From NCBI RefSeq assembly GCF_010730955.1, contig NZ_AP022577.1, positions 2,294,001 through 2,358,000 of the forward strand: a stretch of 64,000 nucleotides of DNA. The letters are read 5' to 3'. Numbering within the stretch: position 1 is the stretch's first letter; the number at the start of each line of letters is the position of its first letter. The notes under the pieces are model-generated. The model saw nothing but the letters and a program-made list of their open reading frames with translations, made no database searches and was not told the origin of the DNA. The position numbers and the translations under genes were made by a program. This document shows positions 1 to 8,704 of this stretch, piece by piece. This DNA is from Mycolicibacterium aubagnense (GTDB lineage: Bacteria > Actinomycetota > Actinomycetes > Mycobacteriales > Mycobacteriaceae).

Positions 1-2956
1 CACCCACGAGTTCTGCGGGCTGGTGCTGCGCTCCCTCGGCATCGCCGGTGACACCGATTCGGGTGCCCAGCTGGTGGAGAGCCTCGACGATCTGGTGGGC
101 GAGATCGTCTCCGACCTGTACCTGACCACCTACGCAGACCAGCGCGACGAACCCGGGCTGAGCTTCACCGAGGCGCTGGAGCTGGCCAAACGGGTCGCCG
201 GCGATCCCAGTGCACAGCTTCGTCCCGCGGCCGCTGATCCCGACAGTGTTGCGGCAGAACGCTTGTCGTTCGCCGCCGGGGTGCTCGAAGAACTCGAACG
301 TCGCAAGCGCCGGCTGGGCGTGCTGAGCTTCGACGACCTGCTGAGCCGGCTCGCCACCGCGCTGGAGGAATCCGACGCACCGGCGCGCGACCGGATGCGC
401 CGGCGCTGGCCGATCGTCATGGTCGACGAGTTCCAGGACACCGACCCGGTGCAATGGCAGGTGATCTCCCGGGCCTTCGTCGGGCACAGCGCCGTCGTCT
501 TGATCGGTGACCCGAAGCAGGCCATCTACGCGTTCCGCGGCGGCGACATCGTCACCTACCTGGATGCCGCGCGCAGCGCCGACCAGCGACTGACGCTGGC
601 CGAGAACTGGCGCAGCGACAAGGTTTTGGTGGACCGGCTGCAGACCCTGCTCAAGGGCGCGGCGCTCGGCGACGAAGACATCGTGGTGCACCCCATCGAG
701 GCCCGTACCGACCGGCACCGACTCACGGGTGCGCCGCACAGCGATCCCTTCCGGCTGCGGGTGGTGGCGCGCACGGAGTTCGGGACGCCGCAGCGCAAGA
801 TGGTCCCGATCGGCCAGTTGCGTCCGTACATCGCCAAGGATCTGGCCGCCGACATCTCGGTGCTGCTCGCCAGTGGCGCGCAGTTCGACGGCGAGCCGCT
901 GACCGCCGGCGACATCGCGGTGATCGTCGACAGCGGCCTCGATGCCATACCGTGCCGGGATGCGTTGCTGGACTTGGGTATTCCGGTGGTGTATTCGGGT
1001 GACACCGATGTGTTCGCCTCGGCCGCGGCGGCGGAGTGGCTGCGGCTGCTCGATGCCTTCGACGCCCCCAATCGCAGTGGCGTGGTGCGGGCCGCCGCGA
1101 CCACCATGTTCTTCGGCTACCGCGCCGCCGAACTGGCGGCGGGCGGCGACGAGTTGACCGACCAGGTCACCACCACGGTCCGGCAGTGGGCCGGGCTGGC
1201 CAGGGATCGGGGTATCGCGGCGGTGTTCGAGTCGGCGGTCTCCCTGGGCCTGCCCGAACGAGTGCTCGGGCACCGCGGCGGTGAGCGGCACATGACCGAC
1301 CTGGCGCACGTGAGCCAACTGCTGCACGAAACCGCCCACCGCGAGCGGTATCACCTTCCTGCCCTGCGTGATTGGCTGCGCCGCCAGATCAAGGACCGCG
1401 GTGGCCCGGCCGAGCGCAACCGCCGGTTGGACAGCGACGCCGCGGCCGTGCAGATCATGACGGTGTGGCGCAGCAAGGGGCTGCAATTCCCGGTGGTGTA
1501 CCTGCCGTTCGGGTTCAACCGGTTCGTCAAGGCCGACACGGTGCTGTGCTTCCATGACGCCGACGGCACGCGTTGTCTGCATGTCGGCGGCGCCGGGGCT
1601 CCCGACCGGACCGCGGCCGAGCAGGCCGGCCTGGCCGAGACCGCCGGGGACAACGTCCGGCTCACGTACGTCGCGCTGACCCGGGCCCAGTCGCAGGTGG
1701 TGGCGTGGTGGGCGCCGTCCCGCGACGAGCGCAGCGGTGGCCTGTCCCGGCTGCTGCGGGGGCGCCGTCCCGGCGCCACCCTGGTACCGGACTCCATTGT
1801 CCCGCAGACGCTTTCCGACGACGACGCGATGGCCTGTTTCACCGCGTGGGAGCACGCCGGCGGCCCGGTGGTCGAGGCGGCCGAGCCCGTCACGCCGATG
1901 GCACCACCGCTCCGGGAGGCGCCCCCGGACCTGGACGTGCGGCACTTCCACCGGAGCATCGACACCCATTGGCGCCGGACGTCGTACTCGGCGCTGGTGC
2001 GCGTCGTGCACGACGACGGGCAGGCCGTGAGCAGCGAGCCGGACTCCGCGCTCCGGGACGATGAATCCGCCGACGTCGTCACCGAGGCACCGCCTCGGCC
2101 ACTGGCCGGTGATCTGCCGTCGCCCATGGCGCACTTGCCGGCCGGTGCCGCGTTCGGCTCCCTGGTGCACGCCGTGCTCGAACGTGCCGATCCCCTGTCC
2201 GCCGATCTCACGGCCGAGCTGGCCGCCCGCATCGACGAGCAGACCGGTTTGTGGAACGTCGAGGTGCCGACGGTTGAATTGGCCACGGCCTTGGTGCCGA
2301 TGCACGACACGCCACTGGGCCCATTGGCGCCGGGCCTGACGCTGCGGCAGATCGGGTTGCACGATCGGCTGCGGGAACTTGATTTCGAGATGCCGCTGGG
2401 CGGCGGCCAGGGCCGGCCCGACGCCGCGCGGGACATCCGGCTGGCAGAGGTGGGTGCGCTGGTCAGCGAGCTGCTGCCGGCGTCGGATCCGTTGTCCGCC
2501 TACGGGGCCCGGTTGCAGGCGCAGCCGCTGGGCCACCAGCGATTGCACGGGTATCTGTCGGGGTCCATCGACGCGGTGCTGCGGGTTCCCGGCGACGGGG
2601 GCCACCACCGATACCTGGTGGTCGATTACAAGACGAACCGGCTGGGCGATTTCGGCGCGCCGAACACCGCGACGGACTACACCGCGCCCCGGCTCGCCGA
2701 GGCCATGATGCACTCCGACTATCCGTTGCAGGCGTTACTGTATTCTGTTGTGCTGCATCGGTTTCTACGGTGGCGACTACCCGACTACGCGCCCGGCCGG
2801 CATCTGGGCGGCATCGCCTACCTGTTCGTGCGGGGCATGTGCGGAGCACAGAATCCCGTCGTCGATGGTCACCCGTGCGGGGTGTTCAGCTGGCAGCCCC
2901 CGGTGGAGCTGGTCAGCCGGCTGTCCGACCTGCTGGACCGGGGGATGCCGTCATGA
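1..2956 (+). CDS. recB: RecB, helicase-nuclease subunit of RecBCD (5' end outside window)
   Basis: This is the beta subunit of the RecBCD helicase-nuclease, which processes double-strand ends; in mycobacteria RecBCD mainly serves single-strand annealing. The reading frame is open from the first bases, where a THEFC helicase motif lies, so the true start and Walker A are upstream. Visible UvrD/Rep motifs are DEFQDTD (about residue 138 of the visible part), GDPKQAIYAFRGGD, and the late LTYVALTRA motif. Near the C-terminus VVDYKTN is the RecB nuclease signature, so both helicase and nuclease parts appear intact. The stop overlaps the recD start by ATGA, indicating translational coupling. recC probably lies upstream but cannot be seen. 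Confidence 0.93.
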   Translation, partial: THEFCGLVLRSLGIAGDTDSGAQLVESLDDLVGEIVSDLYLTTYADQRDEPGLSFTEALELAKRVAGDPSAQLRPAAADPDSVAAERLSFAAGVLEELERRKRRLGVLSFDDLLSRLATALEESDAPARDRMRRRWPIVMVDEFQDTDPVQWQVISRAFVGHSAVVLIGDPKQAIYAFRGGDIVTYLDAARSADQRLTLAENWRSDKVLVDRLQTLLKGAALGDEDIVVHPIEARTDRHRLTGAPHSDPFRLRVVARTEFGTPQRKMVPIGQLRPYIAKDLAADISVLLASGAQFDGEPLTAGDIAVIVDSGLDAIPCRDALLDLGIPVVYSGDTDVFASAAAAEWLRLLDAFDAPNRSGVVRAAATTMFFGYRAAELAAGGDELTDQVTTTVRQWAGLARDRGIAAVFESAVSLGLPERVLGHRGGERHMTDLAHVSQLLHETAHRERYHLPALRDWLRRQIKDRGGPAERNRRLDSDAAAVQIMTVWRSKGLQFPVVYLPFGFNRFVKADTVLCFHDADGTRCLHVGGAGAPDRTAAEQAGLAETAGDNVRLTYVALTRAQSQVVAWWAPSRDERSGGLSRLLRGRRPGATLVPDSIVPQTLSDDDAMACFTAWEHAGGPVVEAAEPVTPMAPPLREAPPDLDVRHFHRSIDTHWRRTSYSALVRVVHDDGQAVSSEPDSALRDDESADVVTEAPPRPLAGDLPSPMAHLPAGAAFGSLVHAVLERADPLSADLTAELAARIDEQTGLWNVEVPTVELATALVPMHDTPLGPLAPGLTLRQIGLHDRLRELDFEMPLGGGQGRPDAARDIRLAEVGALVSELLPASDPLSAYGARLQAQPLGHQRLHGYLSGSIDAVLRVPGDGGHHRYLVVDYKTNRLGDFGAPNTATDYTAPRLAEAMMHSDYPLQALLYSVVLHRFLRWRLPDYAPGRHLGGIAYLFVRGMCGAQNPVVDGHPCGVFSWQPPVELVSRLSDLLDRGMPS

Positions 2957-4710
2957 CCGCACCGCCGGAGACAACACCGGACCGGCTGCCCGACCCGATG
3001 GACTGGCGGCAGGTGCCGGCGGCCACCGGCCTACTGGCGACGTTCAACGCCGCCGGTGTGCTGAATGCCGCCGACGTACATGTGGCCCAAAGGTGTTGCG
3101 CGCTGGCAGAAGAGCCGAGCGAGGTCGTTGCGCTCGCGGTCGCGTTGGCGGTCCGCGCGCTGCGGGAAGGCTCGGTTTGTGTCGACCTCAGCACCGTCGC
3201 CGAGGACATCGGCGACGGCGGTGGCCTACCGTGGCCGGCGCCCGACGAACTGGTCGCCGCGGTCGCGGGCAGTTCGTTGACGGGCACGGCCATCCGGCTG
3301 GACCACGAGCGGCTGGTGTACCTCGATCGCTACTGGCGCGAAGAACAGCAGGTGTGCGCCGACCTGCTGGCACTGTCTGCGCACGCATCACCCGCCGTTA
3401 CCGGCACAGAACTCGAACGGCTTTTCCCACCAACGCGTTTCGCCGAGCAGCGGGCCGCGGCGCAACTCGCGCTGACCCAGCCGGTGACCGTGCTGACCGG
3501 CGGCCCCGGCACCGGAAAGACCACGACCGTGGCCCGGCTGCTCGCGCTCCTGGCGCAGGCCGCGCACCCGGCCCGGCTGCGCATCGCACTCGCGGCACCG
3601 ACCGGGAAGGCCGCAGCCCGGCTACAGGAGGCGGTCACGGCAGAAGTCGCCACGCTCGAGCCCGCCGATCAGGCGCGGCTCAGCGGACTGCGGGCCGTCA
3701 CACTGCACCGGCTGCTCGGCCGCCGCCCCGACAGCGCCTCGCGGTTCAAGCACCACCGCGGCAACCGGTTGCCGCACGACGTCATCGTCGTCGACGAGAC
3801 CTCCATGGTGTCGCTGACACTGATGGCCCGGCTGCTCGAAGCCGTGCGGCCCGACGCCCGGCTGCTGCTGGTCGGCGATCCCGACCAGCTGACCTCGGTG
3901 CAGGCCGGCGCCGTGCTGGCCGACCTGGTCGACGGGCTCGCCGATCATCCGTCCATCAAGATCGCCGCGCTGCGCACCACGCACCGGTTCGGGGCGGCCA
4001 TCGGCGGCCTGGCCGAGGCGATCCGGTCCGGCGACACCGATCAGGTGCTGACACTGCTGCGCGCCGGGGACCCGGCGATCGAGTTCGTCGAGGATGCCGA
4101 CCCGGCCGCGGTGCTGCGCCCGGTACTGGCGGGCCACGCGCTGAAGATCCGCGAGTGCGCGCTGCTGGGCGCCGGCGACGACGGCCTCGCCGCCATGGAC
4201 GAGCACCGGCTGCTGTGTGCGCACCGCGACGGCCCGTACGGCGTTCGGCACTGGAACCACCAGGTGGAACGCTGGATCACCGACGAGACCGGGCAGGCCA
4301 CGTGGTCGCCGTGGTACCCGGGCCGCCCGCTGTTGGTGACTGCCAACGACTACGCGCTCGGCATCTACAACGGCGACACCGGGCTGGTCACCGCCGGCCC
4401 CGACGGCGTGCAGGTACACATCGCCGGAGCGACTGCGACGCAACAGTTCTCGCCGAGCCGCATCGTCGACGTCGAGACCATGTACGCGCTGACCATCCAC
4501 AAGAGCCAAGGGTCGCAAGCCGACGAGGTGACGGTGATCCTGCCGCCGGCCGACTCCCGGCTGCTGACCCGCGAACTGTTCTACACCGCCGTCACCCGCG
4601 CCAAGAAGAAGGTGCGCATCGTCGGGTCGGCCGACGAGGTGCGGGCCGCGGTGCAGCGGCAGGCCCTGCGCGCGTCGGGCCTGCGGGACCGGCTGCGGGC
4701 CAGTACCTAG
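2953..4710 (+). CDS. recD: RecD, helicase subunit of RecBCD
   Basis: RecD (585 aa) is the 5'-3' SF1B helicase subunit of RecBCD. Walker A reads GGPGTGKTTTVARLL at about residues 182-196 and Walker B VIVVDETSM at about 277-285; GDPDQLTSV (motif III) and the C-terminal TIHKSQGSQADEV plus YTAVTRAKKKV (motifs V/VI) are present. The ATG overlaps the recB stop, and this start gives the usual N-terminal extension before the ATPase core. The stop overlaps the stop of the convergent downstream gene by two bases, so no spacer terminator separates them. Confidence 0.95.
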   Translation: MTAPPETTPDRLPDPMDWRQVPAATGLLATFNAAGVLNAADVHVAQRCCALAEEPSEVVALAVALAVRALREGSVCVDLSTVAEDIGDGGGLPWPAPDELVAAVAGSSLTGTAIRLDHERLVYLDRYWREEQQVCADLLALSAHASPAVTGTELERLFPPTRFAEQRAAAQLALTQPVTVLTGGPGTGKTTTVARLLALLAQAAHPARLRIALAAPTGKAAARLQEAVTAEVATLEPADQARLSGLRAVTLHRLLGRRPDSASRFKHHRGNRLPHDVIVVDETSMVSLTLMARLLEAVRPDARLLLVGDPDQLTSVQAGAVLADLVDGLADHPSIKIAALRTTHRFGAAIGGLAEAIRSGDTDQVLTLLRAGDPAIEFVEDADPAAVLRPVLAGHALKIRECALLGAGDDGLAAMDEHRLLCAHRDGPYGVRHWNHQVERWITDETGQATWSPWYPGRPLLVTANDYALGIYNGDTGLVTAGPDGVQVHIAGATATQQFSPSRIVDVETMYALTIHKSQGSQADEVTVILPPADSRLLTRELFYTAVTRAKKKVRIVGSADEVRAAVQRQALRASGLRDRLRAST

Positions 4711-5177
4711 GGCCGCGCCGTGTGACGGCTCAGGATCGACACCCGATTGAAGGCATTGATCGCGGTGGCCACCCAGATCACCGCGGAGATCTGGTCGTCA
4801 TCGAGTACCGCTCGCGCCCTTGCATATTCGCGTTCGGCGATATCGTGGTCGGGCAGCGTCGTGGTGATCTCCGCCAGCCGTAGCGCGGCCCGTTCCTGTT
4901 CGGAGAACAGCTCGGTGTCGCGCCAGGCGCGCAGCGTCGCGAGTTGCTTGTCGGTGACGCCGGCCTTGACCGCGCGCCGGTGATGGATCTCCAGGCACGA
5001 CGGGTAGCCGTTGATCAGGGAGACCCGAGTGTTGACCAGTTCCACCAAGGCGGGCGGCAGCCCGGCCTCGGCGGCGGTCTTGGTGACCGCGGTCGCCACC
5101 GCGACCAGTGCCCGGTAGGCGTGGGGCGACTGCTTGTCGATGTGCACGTGGGCGAGGCCCGGTTCGGTGGTGTCCAT
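4707..5177 (-). CDS. Carboxymuconolactone decarboxylase/AhpD-family protein with one-cysteine motif
   Basis: A 156-aa all-helical protein of the AhpD/CMD family, the size of alkylhydroperoxidase-D-like proteins. The family motif normally reads N-G-C-x-x-C-x-x-x-H. Here it reads NGYPSCLEIH (about residues 55-64), so the first cysteine is replaced by tyrosine while the second Cys and the His remain. A CxxC disulfide is therefore impossible and classical peroxidase activity is doubtful; a one-Cys mechanism or another reaction is possible. It lies tail-to-tail with recD and is divergent from the pirin gene 83 bp away, so the two may share a control region. The substrate is unknown. Confidence 0.8.
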   Translation of the reverse strand: MDTTEPGLAHVHIDKQSPHAYRALVAVATAVTKTAAEAGLPPALVELVNTRVSLINGYPSCLEIHHRRAVKAGVTDKQLATLRAWRDTELFSEQERAALRLAEITTTLPDHDIAEREYARARAVLDDDQISAVIWVATAINAFNRVSILSRHTARP

Positions 5178-5260
5178 TGCCTACTTTCAGGTTGCGGTCA
5201 GGACGGCGCGGGTAGGGTCGGGGCGAACGCGACGATGGTACGCAGCCGGAAAGGCGAATC

Positions 5261-6574
5261 GTGAGCAATCTTGAGGCAGAGCCCGTCGAATATGACTGTG
5301 CCGCCGGGCCTCCCAATCGCATCGAGATTCTCCGGCCGCGTGAGGTGCCGCTCGGTGGTCCCCGTGCGATGCAGGTCCGTCGCACTCTGCCGCAGCGTGA
5401 CCGTTCGCTCGTCGGCGCGTGGTGTTTCGCCGACCACTACGGTCCGGAAGACGTCCGCACCCAGGCCGGCATGGACGTCCCGCCACACCCGCACACCGGT
5501 CTGCAGACGGTCAGCTGGTTGTTCAGCGGCGAGATCGAACACCGCGACTCGCATGGTGTGCACGAGATGGTGCGGCCCGGCGAGCTGAACCTGATGACCG
5601 CCGGCGCCGGCATCTGCCACTCGGAGGTCTCCACGCCGGCGACAACCATCCTGCATGGTGTGCAGTTGTGGGTCGCGCTGCCGGACGCCGCGCGCCACAG
5701 CCCCCGCAATTTCGATCACTATGCGCCGCAACCGGTCTCATTCGGCGACGCCACGGTGTCGGTGTTCCTCGGCACGCTGGCCGAGCAGCGGTCACCGGTG
5801 CACACGCACTCTCCGCTGCTGGGCGCTCAGGTCGATCTACCGGCCGGCGCCACCGTCGAATTCGAGGTCGACCCTACGTTCGAGCACGCCGTGCTGCTCG
5901 ACCAGGGCGAGCTGACCGTCGCCGGTACATCGGTGCAGCCGGCCGAAATGGCTTACCAGGGCGTCGGATCCACGCGCCTGACGCTGGCCAACACCGGTTC
6001 GGAGGCAGCGCGCGCCGTCGTCCTCGGCGGTACGCCGTTCACCGAAGAACTGCTGATGTGGTGGAACTTCGTCGGGCGCACGCACGAGGAGATCGTCGAA
6101 TATCGCAATCAGTGGCAGGCCGAGTCGCAGCGGTTCGGCGAAGTCATCGGGTATCGGGGTGAGCCGGCGCGGTTGCCCGCTCCCCCGCTACCGACCACCC
6201 GCCTGGTCCCGCGCAAGCCACCTACCGGAGGAAAGGCCCGAGTAATGCTCACCGACAAGAACGGCGCACCCGTCGACGTGACCCAGGAAGCCGACCGGTT
6301 CAGCATCGCGGTCGACGGAAAGCCCGTGGGGCTCACGGCATTCGTCGAGCACGGCGAGCAGCGGGTTTTCTACCACACGGAAATCGATCCGGCGTTCGGC
6401 GGGCGCGGACTGGCCAGCGTGCTGATCGCCCAGGCGCTCGCGACCACCCGGCAGCAGGACAAGCGCATCGTGGCGATCTGCCCCATGGTCAAGGCGTACG
6501 TCGAGAAGCACCACGACTTCGACGACATCCTCGATCCGCGGACGCCGGAGGTTCTGCGGCTGCTGCCGCACTAG
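5261..6574 (+). CDS. Pirin-family protein fused in frame to a YjdJ-type GNAT acetyltransferase
   Basis: Residues 1 to about 325 are a pirin-type bicupin: PPHPHTGLQTV carries the metal-binding His pair and GELNLMTAGAGICHSE is the second family motif. Bacterial pirins act as quercetinase-like enzymes or regulators. Residues about 329-437 form a compact GNAT domain of the YjdJ/Gtn1 type, with FGGRGLASVLI as the acetyl-CoA loop. The two parts share one uninterrupted frame, but a GGAGGA Shine-Dalgarno sequence at about 6227 precedes an ATG at 6245 exactly at the GNAT boundary. A free 109-aa acetyltransferase may therefore also be made. The GTG start follows GGAAAGG. Substrates are unknown. Confidence 0.85.
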   Translation: MSNLEAEPVEYDCAAGPPNRIEILRPREVPLGGPRAMQVRRTLPQRDRSLVGAWCFADHYGPEDVRTQAGMDVPPHPHTGLQTVSWLFSGEIEHRDSHGVHEMVRPGELNLMTAGAGICHSEVSTPATTILHGVQLWVALPDAARHSPRNFDHYAPQPVSFGDATVSVFLGTLAEQRSPVHTHSPLLGAQVDLPAGATVEFEVDPTFEHAVLLDQGELTVAGTSVQPAEMAYQGVGSTRLTLANTGSEAARAVVLGGTPFTEELLMWWNFVGRTHEEIVEYRNQWQAESQRFGEVIGYRGEPARLPAPPLPTTRLVPRKPPTGGKARVMLTDKNGAPVDVTQEADRFSIAVDGKPVGLTAFVEHGEQRVFYHTEIDPAFGGRGLASVLIAQALATTRQQDKRIVAICPMVKAYVEKHHDFDDILDPRTPEVLRLLPH

Positions 6575-6580
6575 AGACGG

Positions 6581-6886
6581 TCAGCCTGCGTGCAGGCGCC
6601 GTTCGGGATGGTCGGCCAGCCAACGCTGTTCGACTCGCTTGACCCGCAGATGCTCGAATGTGATGACGAGTGCCCCCGCGGTGACCAGCGCGCCGGCGAT
6701 CAGGCCCAGCGGTAGCTCAAGCCCCGTGTGGCCGAACGCGGTTGCGAAGACGAAGCCGGCGATGGTGACGATGCCGAGTGCGATCAAACCCAGGCCAGGT
6801 AGCCACAACGTGTCGATGAAGGATTCACCGGCATGTGGTTGCGTGGTTCGCGAATGATCCACCGGATCATGGTGCGCGCCTTTCAT
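6581..6886 (-). CDS. UsfY-like small membrane protein
   Basis: A small protein (about 101 aa) with a polar N-terminus containing DPVDHSRTTQPHAGES, two predicted membrane segments (about residues 30-50 and 55-77) and a basic, Arg-rich tail ending ERRLHAG. The N-terminal signature and layout recall mycobacterial UsfY, which sits beside sigF in slow growers; the assignment is from memory of the family pattern. The chosen ATG lies 8 bases after AAGGAGG; another ATG two codons upstream is too close to that site. No sigF genes are nearby, so this is a stand-alone copy. It is likely a stress-linked envelope protein of unknown role. Confidence 0.6.
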   Translation of the reverse strand: MKGAHHDPVDHSRTTQPHAGESFIDTLWLPGLGLIALGIVTIAGFVFATAFGHTGLELPLGLIAGALVTAGALVITFEHLRVKRVEQRWLADHPERRLHAG

Positions 6887-7042
6887 TCGCATCTCCCTCC
6901 TTGCCGAAGATGCCCTAAGGCTACGCTCAAATACCGGCCGTAGTGAGATAGTTCACACTCGACCGCGCGGCTCCCCCGCCGACACACAATCCTGCGGGCT
7001 GAGGGGTGAAAATAAGCGGTTTGGGCGGATGCTCGAGAATTG

Positions 7043-8347
7043 CTAGCGCGGCGGCAGCGACACAGCCGACGCGGGCGGCGGCGCCAGAGCGGAACCGCGC
7101 ACCCACTGGTCCCACGGCACACTCCAGTCGCCGTTCTGGCTCAGCATCTGCGGCGGGCCACCGGTGAACTTCACCTCGACGACGTCGCCGGGCACCGAGA
7201 AGTCGTAGAACCACTTGGCGTTGTCGCTGTTGAGGTTCAGGCAGCCGTGCGACGTGTTCTGTTTGCCCTGCGCCCAGATGGTCGCGTTCAGCTGGTGCAG
7301 GTAGATGCCGTCATGGCTGATCCGGGTGGCCCACGGGATGGTCTCCTTGTAACCGAGGCGGCTACCGATCGGCAATCCGAACGTCGAGGAGTCCATGATC
7401 ACCGGGTTGGCCTTGTCCATCACGGTGTAGACGCCCGGCGGCGTCCAGAACGAGATGACGGTGTTGCCGATGGTCTCGGTACCACCCATGCCCATCGAGG
7501 TCGGCATGGTGCGCACCAGCTGGCCATTGTCGAAGACGCTGACCTGATGGGTGTGGTCGTCGGCGATCGAGACGTGGGCGTTGCCGATCCGGAACGACAC
7601 GTGCTCGTCCTGCTGGCCGTAGATGCCGTCGCCGACCCTGACTCCGTAGATCTTGGCCGCGACGTCAACCGTCGTGCCTGGCACGAAGTACTTTTCCGGC
7701 CGCCAGTGCGCGTTGGCATCGTCGACCCAGTGCCACGAGCCCGGCACCGGCGGGTTGGTGGTGACGACGAGATTGCGCTCGGCGGCAGCTTTGTCCTCGA
7801 TCTTCTCGTCGAAATGCGCGACGACGACCGTGCCGACGCCGTAGGTCTCCCCGTCCTTGAGGGAGGCGCCGGACACGGTGTTGAGGTACACCGCCGTCTG
7901 GTAGGTGGGGTCCAGCGTGGTGAAGCTGGAGGTCTGCCGCGACGGCATGCCCGAGGGACCGCGCGCTTCGATGGTCATCGTGTACTTGCGGCCGTAACCC
8001 AGCTGCTCCGCCGGCGTCCAGGTCTTGGCATCGGGTCCGAGGGTCCCGGGAATCTCATTTCCGGCGCCGTTGACCATCGTCACCGCGGTGATGGTGCCGC
8101 TCGTGGCGGTGACGTTCACGGGCGCGGCTGGGCTGACGTCTTTCGCCCCACCGGCCGGGGTGACGTTTAGTACGGCGGGCGACGGCGCGGCGGGCTGCGA
8201 GACGGACAGATCGCGCGCCGCGGCGACCACCTTGCAACCCTCCTGGCAGTGCGACGTCGACGACACCACGGTCCCACCGAGCACGGCAAGAACGGCCAGC
8301 GCAGCGGCCAGCCAGGCGCCACGGACACGGCGGGATGAGGTCAACAC
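7043..8347 (-). CDS. L,D-transpeptidase (YkuD domain), exported
   Basis: This enzyme makes 3-3 crosslinks in mycobacterial peptidoglycan, acting outside the membrane. An N-terminal hydrophobic anchor is followed by two Ig-like domains (about residues 45-260) and a YkuD catalytic domain with the signature TSHGCLNLNSDNA, in which Cys is the nucleophile, and an upstream His in DGIYLHQ. The C-terminal NGDWSVPWDQW matches the extension that packs on the active site in LdtMt2-like enzymes. No clear lipobox is seen before the CQEGC stretch. The start is uncertain: GTG at 8347 is used, but TTG at 8344 has better spacing from GGAG and the frame is open upstream to 8521. It is nearest in style to the LdtMt2/LdtMt4 group. 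Confidence 0.9.
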   Translation of the reverse strand: MLTSSRRVRGAWLAAALAVLAVLGGTVVSSTSHCQEGCKVVAAARDLSVSQPAAPSPAVLNVTPAGGAKDVSPAAPVNVTATSGTITAVTMVNGAGNEIPGTLGPDAKTWTPAEQLGYGRKYTMTIEARGPSGMPSRQTSSFTTLDPTYQTAVYLNTVSGASLKDGETYGVGTVVVAHFDEKIEDKAAAERNLVVTTNPPVPGSWHWVDDANAHWRPEKYFVPGTTVDVAAKIYGVRVGDGIYGQQDEHVSFRIGNAHVSIADDHTHQVSVFDNGQLVRTMPTSMGMGGTETIGNTVISFWTPPGVYTVMDKANPVIMDSSTFGLPIGSRLGYKETIPWATRISHDGIYLHQLNATIWAQGKQNTSHGCLNLNSDNAKWFYDFSVPGDVVEVKFTGGPPQMLSQNGDWSVPWDQWVRGSALAPPPASAVSLPPR

Positions 8348-8704
8348 TGCTCCAAAGTTCGGCGTCGGCCAGGAATTTTCTGATTTGTGTACTCGAGGTA
8401 CCGCATCAGAGTAAGCGGTCGGCGGGGTTCTTTGCACGTTGTGTAAAGGTCGTCCCGAATTCACCACCGCGCCGCCTCGGCGTGTCGGCTGGCAAACGCT
8501 TGCCGACATGTGATAGGCCACGGTTGCGGGGCATGTCGCCGGAGCGCGGCGACGGCCGGCCGACCAGGCGATTCAGCCAAACATACGGCATCCCAACAGC
8601 TTTGGGAAACGTCGGCCGCCCTGCGCCTAAATCTGTTCGGCGACATAATAATTCAGGCCACAGAGCACCCTCCGCGTCCTGAATCCGATGCCCAGAAATG
8701 GGGG
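8348..8704. other. Intergenic stretch without a supported gene
   Basis: These 357 bases separate the L,D-transpeptidase start from the end of the next minus-strand gene. Short frames on both strands lack Shine-Dalgarno sequences and recognisable protein character. The transpeptidase frame stays open into this region (to 8521), so part of it could encode a longer N-terminus; otherwise it should hold that gene's promoter. A loose inverted repeat around TGTCGG...TTGCCGACA lies near 8480-8508. Confidence 0.5.
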
